A DNA stretch of 64,000 bases, from positions 51,234,232-51,298,231 of the forward strand of contig OW387136.1 in assembly GCA_936440205.1 (NCBI GenBank). The letters run 5' to 3'. Position numbers and translations under genes: made by a program. This document shows, one piece after another, positions 56,871 through 64,000 of this stretch. Position 1 is the first letter of the stretch. Each line of letters begins with the position of its first letter. Below the pieces are notes generated by a model. The model had not been told where the DNA came from. It made no database searches and saw only the letters and a program-made list of their open reading frames with translations. The DNA is from Lepidonotus clava (lineage: Eukaryota > Annelida > Polychaeta > Phyllodocida > Polynoidae).

Positions 56871-57451
56871 GTTGTGTGTATGACCCTGTGTATGAGACCA
56901 TGCACATTGAAGAATAATTTAGAACACCTGCCTTGGTAAATGTGTAGGGGTATGGTCTCTATCTTCCCACAGATTGGTTCATTCCATAGATTCAATCATC
57001 AAAATGACAGAATTGTCAAAACCTTGTTCTCGCCATGATATGACCTTAGATCTTGCTACGGCGTTAAACCCCATTTACACTGGGTACCCAAACCCCCATA
57101 GAGTACCTCCCCCCCCCGTTGGTGGAGGTTTATCTCTCCCTCCGTACTACTTTGAAGTGGCTCCCCCTGCCGGCCGCTCAGTACACTCATTAGGGGGCAG
57201 GTACAATCTTATCACCACCTCCTCACCCGCCATCCTGCTTCCTACTCTCTCTGGCCACTTTTCAGAAGAAAAAAGATAAAGATGAAGAAAAAAGGAGGAT
57301 GTAGATAGGGGTTCCCCTTGTCAGTATTCAAATAGATGAATTTTGCAAACTTTACCGGGAGAATGAGTGGTGTGGTTACTGTATACGGGGCTTTAAATCT
57401 AAGGAAAATAAAAATAAAATAAATAATGATAAAAAAATGTAAAGAACTTAA

Positions 57452-58157
57452 GGTTAGACAACACCTCTCAGCATGCTATTTGCAGTAATCCACACTGCGC
57501 TCTCTTAAATAAGGGTACATTCATGTGGTATACATCATAAGATAGAATATATTTTTCTCTATCCAATGATATAAGTTTTATCTTTATCTTTTCGTGATTA
57601 TAGATATTAGAGTTGAAAAAATGAGTTTTTCACTTTTATTCTTTGAACATGCATATCTCTCTTAAAAATGCATGTAAAGATCTGAAATCTTTACAGTATG
57701 TACATAACATCCATTAGAAGGGAAGCGTGTCTCAGATTTTTTATTTAAGGTCTTAGTTTTCATTTTATGTTAAAAAACGGGAAACTTTTTGTTATTTTTT
57801 TCAACATTAATTTCTAGATTTTATAAAACAAAAACTAAGACCTAAATCAAAATTCTGAGGCACTCTTCCCTCCAAAAGAATGTTATCTATATACTGTGAA
57901 ATTTTCAAGTATTTATGTGAAGTATTATGTGAGATATTCTTGTTCAAAAAATAAAAGTTAAAAATGTGTTTTTCAAATTCGCTGTACGGCCACACAGGCA
58001 TTCTATCCGACATTACAATATAATTTGTATGACTATATAAGCCATTAAAAGGACTATTTAATCATATAAGTCCCACATTTATGCATTGACTGTTGGAAAA
58101 GACATGCCTGTTGAAAAGGAGTACTGCGAAATGGCTGCTGAGAGGTGTTGTCTAACC
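57452..58157. mobile_element. 706-bp fold-back element with TTAA flanks
   Basis: The ends are exact inverted repeats for 22 bp (GGTTAGACAACACCTCTCAG plus CA). They continue inward as an imperfect palindrome over nearly the whole length: for example 57717-57769 pairs with 57823-57872 (shared word AGGTCTTAGTTTT). The unpaired centre is about 50 bp. TTAA stands at both edges (57448-57451 and 58158-58161), as in piggyBac-type insertion, though a TA duplication fits equally. No coding capacity. If transcribed it would form a long double-stranded hairpin. Confidence 0.8.
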
Positions 58158-59307
58158 TTAATGAACCTTTGTTAGGGTATAGTTGGGTGGGGGTGGGGGG
58201 CGGTCTTATGTCGCCCTGTCGAATTCAAGAAATCGTGATGTTGCCCTGTGGAATTCATTAAATCATGATGTCACCCTGTCAAATGAAATCATGCTCGTTT
58301 TCCCTAACCCTATTTTGTCTAGGGCACAAATCTTGTGGCAACTTTTGGCCCCTAGAAAATCTCTAGGGCCCCTAAATGAAAAAAAATCTGGGGCATTCCT
58401 GTCCCCCTTAGAAATCTAAAAACTTAAACCAAAAGGAAAAGGATAATATGACATTATCTATGAACCCAATGAACCCAACTGGCCCCCACATTTTTTAACC
58501 TTATCTTGAACCCCTGATCATTGAACTAAAACAAAAGCATTTTAGAGTTGTAGAATTTAGGTGTTTCCAGCACAGCAGTGAGAAGTCCTCAGCTAGGTGG
58601 GGGGAGGGGGCAGGGGAGTGGGGAGGGGTCAGAGGAGTAAAAATCACGGCAATACGTGCGTGCCTCTTGATGCTGTCAGAGGTGGACGTTTGTTTGTGAT
58701 ACTAGAACAGCGATAACGGTCTAAGAACGAGGACAAGTGTGTGAGAGTTGTGCGGACGGAGGGGGGTGGGGGGGGGGGGGGGGTTAGAGGAGGAATGGGC
58801 TCAGTCAGTAGTACTGGGTCCGCATTGCACAGGGAGAACAGGGGGAAATCCATATCAGGCAAAAATCTATGTCAGGCAAAAATCCATATCAGGGAAGTTG
58901 GAATTTTGATATCAAAACAGAGGGAAAACATAGGGAATTCTCATGTGCAATTTCTGGATTTTACAGATTCAGAAGATATAGAACATTGCACTTTTCATCA
59001 GAAAATGTTTAAGAAAGTTTCAGTAAAATTCACTTATCGTGAATGAAACTTGAACACTTTGAGATCATAACAAATCATGGAAACTGTGCCAGGGGAAATT
59101 TACAGTGAAACAGGGAAAACCCAGGGAATTTAATTGTGAAATATCATTGTGGACTCTGTAGTACGAATCAGGTGCGGATTTGGGTGAGTTGGGAGGGAGG
59201 GGGGGGGGGGGGGGGCTTGAGGGGCGCAAATATTAAACTTTTAGATGTAAAAAATCCTGCGCCCAGAGTCCGAGTACAAAAATGTTTCCATTATACACTT
59301 ATTTTCG

Positions 59308-59455
59308 CTGACAGCTCATTTAAATATTTCGGACACACTGATTCACTACTGGAATCATGATATTATTTCTACTGATTTACCACTGAGATTCTACTTCATC
59401 CCCCTACTGCTTCTGTACTGATTTCACACTGACTATCTACTGCATTTTCTCCCGA
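59308..59455. repeat. Repeat F copy
   Basis: GACAGCTCATTTAAATATTT, then CACTGATTCACTACTGGAAT, then CACACTGACTATCTACTGCA. The order is the same as in the copy at 42186. Confidence 0.6.
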
Positions 59456-59757
59456 GAACCAACTGATGACCTGTTTGAATATCTTGGAATATCAGATCTT
59501 TCCGTAGCAGTGATAGCTGAGAACGTTTCCCCAGTGGTTCATCCCCAGAAGTGAGTGAGTTATAGAGAGGGTTATGGGCTCTTTACGGCCGGGTGTTGAC
59601 ATGGGAGAAAGTTCCCTATAAACACGGCCACAGAGACCCGCCTAACTTTTTGTACAAGTCACTTGTTGTCGTGGAAAACGAAACGCAGATGTTCGCATGT
59701 AAAAATGGTTTAACCGTACGTACATGTATTCTGCATTTGCTTATACTTTGTAATATG

Positions 59758-59839
59758 ATCAATAAATAAATAAATAAATGTGTGTGTGTGTGTGTATGTG
59801 TGTGTGTAATATATATGTATATATATATATATAATATAT

Positions 59840-59876
<37 letters not shown>

Positions 59877-59877
59877 T
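59758..59877 (+). repeat. Compound microsatellite (AATA)n-(TG)n-(TA)n
   Basis: AATA units to about 59779, TG units to about 59807, then about 70 bp of TA. A minus-strand Tyr-Ile frame across it is an artefact. Confidence 0.9.
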
Positions 59878-60359
59878 TCCATAGCATCAAATTGGATTTA
59901 AACTGCGTGTCGATTAAAATGAGATATTAGTTATTCAAGTATCTTCCCACCCCATAGGTCCCTAGATACCTAACAGAGGGACTAAACATAATACTGACAT
60001 GCGCCATGTGGCGTGCACGCGTTGCGTCAAGTCAGCATGCGATATTTGACTGAATAGGCGACAGGGCCATTTCTTGATTTTGACACTTGACATATGGGAC
60101 CCCTCCACTGAGAGCCCTTTATATATACATGATAGTAGATCCTTTCTTCCATATACGGATTTTGATACGATTTGGTATTTGTGTGATTTGCACTAGGAAT
60201 GTGGTGTGAAACCATACAGCAAAAGAGGCCTTTAAATCCTTTATAGCAGCATGATGCATGTCTATGTATTTCCCTCTGCAGCAAATGAGCACGTGGAATA
60301 TAGGCTTAAGAGTCTTCAGTCATTTTCACAGACATGAAAATGTCAGTAGTGAAGTACAT

Positions 60360-60835
60360 GGATTCCCATCTATCATGGTCGGCCACTCTCCACTATCTCT
60401 CTAATTGGCAGGATCTGGCTTCTCACATAAGTGATCACACAACGGTTATCATAGTACCTGTTGCATCTATCTTTGCCAAGTAAAATAACTTTTATGAGTT
60501 ATAAAAGCATCCTCTGACGCTATGGTCTCTTACCACCAGCTGTTAAGTATTATTCTGACATGCGCCTTGGGCATTTTGTTACCTGCGGCATTACTATGAA
60601 AAAGTGACGTTGAAATTCGACATGGCTATTCCTTAAATTCAATATACCTCCCCTCCCAGTACAGAGCCCCTTTAATGTATATAAAAATTAATGTATCACA
60701 AGTCAGTGCGTGGCTTCCCCTCTAGTATATATGATCCTTAACACTCCCTATCTCTGTAATTGGCAGAATCTGGGTTCTCACATACCGTATATAATATGAT
60801 CACTCTCTGGTTAGTCGTATACCTGTCCCATCTCT
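60360..60835 (+). repeat. ~120-bp duplicated segment
   Basis: ATCTCTCTAATTGGCAGGAT at 60396 and ATCTCTGTAATTGGCAGAAT at 60751 head two related stretches that go on with CTCACATA, GATCAC and TACCTGT. Confidence 0.5.
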
Positions 60836-61286
60836 CCCCTCCTCTCCGTACTAGGTCCGACCGGGGCGGGATACAGAGTCCCATTGGCGGTACTTGGGCC
60901 GTCAGTGCAGGGCCCCTGCCCGTCTTAGTAGTATATGCACTGTGGGGGCACCAGACCCTAAATTTGACATCCGCACTCTATATATGTGAGAAGGCATGCA
61001 ATATAAAATAAAAGGATACATCACATTTGCTTATATTTATTGTTCAAATAATTTCCATGCAATTCTTTGATATATTAGCCAATTCTTATAGGCTTTTCAT
61101 ATGGTTTTACGCTATGGATTGTTTCTAAGCAAGCTTGAATTGCATAAACGTTCGTGCTGTTGTCAAAAGGTTGAAAGAACTGTCAAACTAACACTTTTTA
61201 TTTTTTATAGTTTTTCGTGTGTTTACAAGCTATTCGTGGAAGGTAGAATTCTTATATTCCTCATGCAACTTTGGTATCGCATCAAA

Positions 61287-61825
61287 GGCCCCAGTCCTGG
61301 GCCGACCTCCTTTTTGTAGTGTCTTCTAAACACGTTTAAAACACACATAGCGAGAGGTGTGGAGGTCAGGGGAATGGAGGCACGCACTGAGTCGGCCTGT
61401 TCCCTTCCCCTTCCTCTCATTGGTGCTTGGTCCACTAAGGGATGAGGTGCAGCAAAAATGATTTCAAAGTTTTGATTCCCTGCTGTTTGCCTGCCCTGTC
61501 ACCTTTAACTCATAGATTCGATCACCAAAGACAGAATTCGTCCCAGCTTGTTTTTGCCGTGAAAATAACCCTGGCTGTCAGTATGGCATAAAACCTTCAT
61601 CACTCACTCACTCCGCTTTCTCTCTCCCAGGGGAATGTTAGGGGTCAGGGAAAAGTTGAATTCAACGTACAAGAGGACGACCACCATCCAGGACCCCACT
61701 ACTGGCCGACCCCTTTTTTGAAGTGTTTTCTAAACACGGTTAAAACATACACAGTAAGGTGTGGGGGTCAGGGGAATGAAGACACACATACTGCTGGCTT
61801 GTTCACCTTCCCCGTTCTTTATCCC
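61287..61825 (+). repeat. ~125-bp duplicated segment flanking a SINE-like copy
   Basis: GGGCCGACCTCCTTTTTGTA at 61300 and TGGCCGACCCCTTTTTTGAA at 61713 open two related blocks that share TCTAAACACG, AGGTGTGG and GTCAGGGGAATG. A SINE-like B copy lies between them. Confidence 0.6.
61412..61613 (+). mobile_element. SINE-like element B, 5'-truncated copy
   Basis: Similarity starts at GTGCTTGGTCCACTAAGGG and runs through the late block into a CACTCACTCACTC tail. The head is missing. The copy lies between two related ~125-bp segments (61287 and 61702). Confidence 0.65.
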
Positions 61826-62471
61826 AGGGGGAATTGTTAGTAATATAGGAGAGTATCACCAGAAAGTTGGCAAAACATATCAAGGAAATATGTGCATTTA
61901 TTTTCAATTTGACAATAATACTAAAGAAGTAAATCAAAGTAAATTTCATTCAGTCTATATATAAGATTCAACTGTATCTATAAGGGCCTGTGAACATTTA
62001 AATGGTTAGATTTATCTAGAAAATGGAATAAAATCTGTGACCAAAGTGACTGAGCAATCCAAACTTCTTACTCTCCTCCTCCCTGGAATGTCCTCCCCCA
62101 CCTGCCAGCTGACCCTGCGTCCCGAAGACACGTTCAGCAAACATCGGCCAGCCTCGGCCCCACACTACAGGTCCGACCGGGTTGTGTGTGCTCTCTGATT
62201 TAACCTAAAGTATCCTGAACGTCTTATTCTTACCCGGACGTCCGTGGGGGTCCGGGTAAGAAAAGGCCCTCATCATACTGATCATAGGAGTCTAACAGAA
62301 TAATCTGATGAAATGAATTTGTCTGCCCAAAACTAGTTTATGACGGTTGGATTTCCTCTGATCATTAAAGTTTCCAAAGGATGGTTTAACTGAGATGGTT
62401 TTGACAGCCCCCATTTAAGAGTTGTCTGGTCAGTGGCAGCCCAGCTTTTCTGTGCATTTGCTCTGTGCACA

Positions 62472-62790
62472 ATACCCCGTGGGGGTTCCAGGGAAGAATA
62501 TAGGCCCCCAGTAGCCCCTGCTGATTGTATAAGGCAACAAAAGGGGGGACCCTGCACTGACCAAGTGGTTTTTTGCGTTCAATTCCCTGTCAGTGCTTGG
62601 TTCAATAAGGGATGAAGTACAGCAAAAATGATTGCTAGGTTTTGATCCCCTGCTGTTTGCCCGCCCTGTCACCTTCATCTCATAGATTCAATCACCAAAG
62701 ACAGAATTCGTCCCAACTGGTTTTCGCTGTGAAAATGACCCTGGATGTCAGTACGGTGTAAAACACCCAACATTCACTCACTCACTCAAT
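62472..62790 (+). mobile_element. SINE-like element B, near full-length copy inserted next to a tandem array
   Basis: All blocks of the family are present, from the CCCCGTGGGGGTTCC head to the (ACTC)n tail. Array-type sequence occurs at about 62150-62230 on its left and resumes at 62799 on its right, so this copy, with some extra sequence, probably landed inside an older array. Confidence 0.7.
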
Positions 62791-62798
62791 CACTTACT

Positions 62799-63345
62799 CT
62801 TCTCCCCTGGGACACTATTAAGGGGCCTACATGACCAAACAGGCCCACACTTCAGAACTGACCGGGTTCTGTGAGCTCTCTGATTTAACCTACAGCCCCC
62901 AGTCATCTTCTCCCCTGGGAGACTATTAAGGGCTGTACCTGACCAAACAGGCGTACCTGACTGAACGGGCCCACACGTCAGGTCTGACCAGGTTCTGTGT
63001 GCTCTCTGATTTAACCTACAGCCCCCAGTCCTCTTCTCCCCTGGGACACTTTTAAATGGCGTACCCGACCAAACGGCCCCACACTTCAGGTCTGACTGGT
63101 TTCTTTGAGCTCTCCAGTTTAACCCGAAGTATCCTGATTGTCTTCTTCCCTGGGACACTATTACGGGGCATACCCGACCAAATGGGCCTCCACTTTGGAT
63201 CTAACTGGGTTCTGTGTGCTCTCCAATTTAACCTCTATCCCCCAGCCATCTTCTCCCACGGGACACTTTTAAGGGTTGTACCCGACCAAACGGGCGTACC
63301 TGACCAAACAGGCCCACACTTCAGGTCTCACCGGGTTCATGTTGT
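62799..63345 (+). repeat. Five-unit tandem array, ~108-bp period
   Basis: Units start at 62799, 62907, 63033, 63142 and 63250 (steps of 108, 126, 109 and 108). Each has CTTCTCCCCTGGGACACT or a variant, ACC(A)GACCAAACGGG, CCACACTTCAGGTCTGAC and GTGCTCTCTGATTTAACC. The longer second unit has a partial internal duplication. A stray related unit at about 62150-62230 lies beyond the SINE-like copy. The 122-residue minus frame over it merely translates the repeat. Confidence 0.8.
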
Positions 63346-63354
63346 TCAATATGA

Positions 63355-64000
63355 CTGACTATTTTTCATTTTCTATCCAATGTTATATCTATTGTTTTTG
63401 AAGTTGGTATGAAAATCCATTCATTACAGATGGATCTAGAACAAATTTATGTCTATTTTCTATAGATTCCCCTGTGTTAAGGTCGACAAAGTTAGTCCAA
63501 ATTAACCTGCAGGTACCTCAAAATACTGATAATCAGCTATCCGTGGTAGGGAGAATTCAGGTAAGAACATCTAACTATACTAGAGGTAGATTACACACTT
63601 TAAATACTTGTGGAAGCAGACCCTGCCCTATGTTAGGATCTATAACAGACCGGCCCAAGTCCATCCCCAGTCCGGTAATGTCCGCCACCAAAGAGGCTTT
63701 CACTGAGTGATTACCTACCGAGCACCAGCGACAGGGCTCTAATCAGCGGCGGAGGGACTTCCGGCCGTCTCACCGCTAATCACGGGCAGTGTAGTACTCC
63801 GCGCCATCACGACCATCCCGGTCGTCAAGGCGATGTCCTCCCCCTGCCTCCGACCCCCTCACACTCTTCCTTCCTCCTCTCCTCTTGACCTTCAGTATCC
63901 TTGAGTGTCCCCCCCCCCCCCCCCCCACTCACCCCTTTGGACGTCTCCAGGGTGTTTCCTCCGCGTATCGGCGTCTCAGGGTCAGTGCCTCCTGTCGAGG
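63355..64000. other. Window end with an exon-like block
   Basis: 63466-63560 is preceded by TCTATTTTCTATAG and followed by GTAAGA. It has one open frame (starting x-S-P-V-L-R and ending V-V-G-R-I-Q), which I cannot assign to a family. After 63700 the DNA becomes CpG-rich and pyrimidine-rich. Coding status is speculative. Confidence 0.25.
63909..63926 (+). repeat. Poly(C) tract, 18 bp
   Basis: An uninterrupted C run. Similar short G or C runs are at about 13986, 27954, 31349, 31758, 58763 and 59200. Confidence 0.9.

Noticed and set aside
60027-60284. 85-residue minus-strand frame
   Set aside because: Open by chance in AT-rich DNA, without motif or conserved context.
62790-63158. 122-residue minus-strand frame with repeated GGCRLNQRAHRT-like units
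   Set aside because: The protein repeat mirrors the ~108-bp DNA array. The frame is broken in other units and there is no start context.
1-64000. LTR retroelements, retrovirus-like or Polinton-type elements
   Set aside because: I found no gag, protease, integrase, capsid or envelope-like frame and no long terminal direct repeats. The retroelement pieces seen are LINE, Penelope-like and SINE-like.
1-64000. CRISPR arrays, operons, prophage or bacterial origin
   Set aside because: The repeats are microsatellites, tandem units and transposon copies with eukaryotic structure. Coding density is very low and the one host gene is an animal GPCR.

Overview
This window looks like animal nuclear DNA from a gene-poor, repeat-dense region. 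It has no operons, no tRNA or rRNA genes and no bacterial features that I can recognise. It holds one single-exon rhodopsin-class neuropeptide receptor, 3' fragments of two retroelements, and many short dispersed repeats. The receptor type (protostome FMRFamide-receptor-like), the (ACTC)n and (AAAC)n repeat tails and the Penelope-type element together suggest a lophotrochozoan, most likely a mollusc and perhaps a gastropod. That is an inference from general knowledge of such genomes, not something the sequence proves.

Layout. 0-2.3 kb: small local duplications and repeats. 4.5-5.65 kb, minus strand: the intact receptor gene, the only convincing host protein-coding gene. 6.2-9.9 kb: CpG- and GC-rich DNA upstream of the receptor, built largely from local tandem duplications and a G-rich strand. 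10-18 kb: repeats, including a SINE-like insert with a 12-bp target-site duplication. 17.5-26.5 kb: mostly non-repetitive DNA, with islands that resemble regulatory sequence. 26.6-28.7 kb: a three-unit ~0.5-kb tandem repeat, then a duplicated segment around a MITE. 29.9-31.7 kb: microsatellites and a tRNA-derived SINE. 32.3-35.5 kb: MITEs and a duplication. 36.9-38.4 kb: a 5'-truncated LINE with a (TAAG)n tail. 40.2-41.6 kb: a 5'-truncated Penelope-like GIY-YIG element bounded by an exact 15-bp target-site duplication. 42-47 kb: decayed repeats. 47.1-48.0 kb: a perfect hairpin and a TIR element. 48.2-49.6 kb: the best candidate cis-regulatory block, with two near-identical 52-bp modules. 53-59.5 kb: repeats, a 49-bp palindrome and a 706-bp fold-back element flanked by TTAA. 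60-64 kb: duplications, two more SINE-like copies and a tandem array with one copy apparently inserted in it.

How it fits together. The receptor may sit alone in an intergenic region or inside a long intron of a plus-strand gene. Two strong AG|GT juxtapositions behind polypyrimidine tracts (26,425 and 50,469) are shaped like recursive-splicing ratchet points, and an exon-like block at 63,466-63,560 has both splice sites. The long-intron reading is therefore worth testing. No new protein system is visible. The most unusual structures are the fold-back element, the TSD-bounded GIY-YIG insert with a duplicated N-terminal segment, and the paired 52-bp modules.
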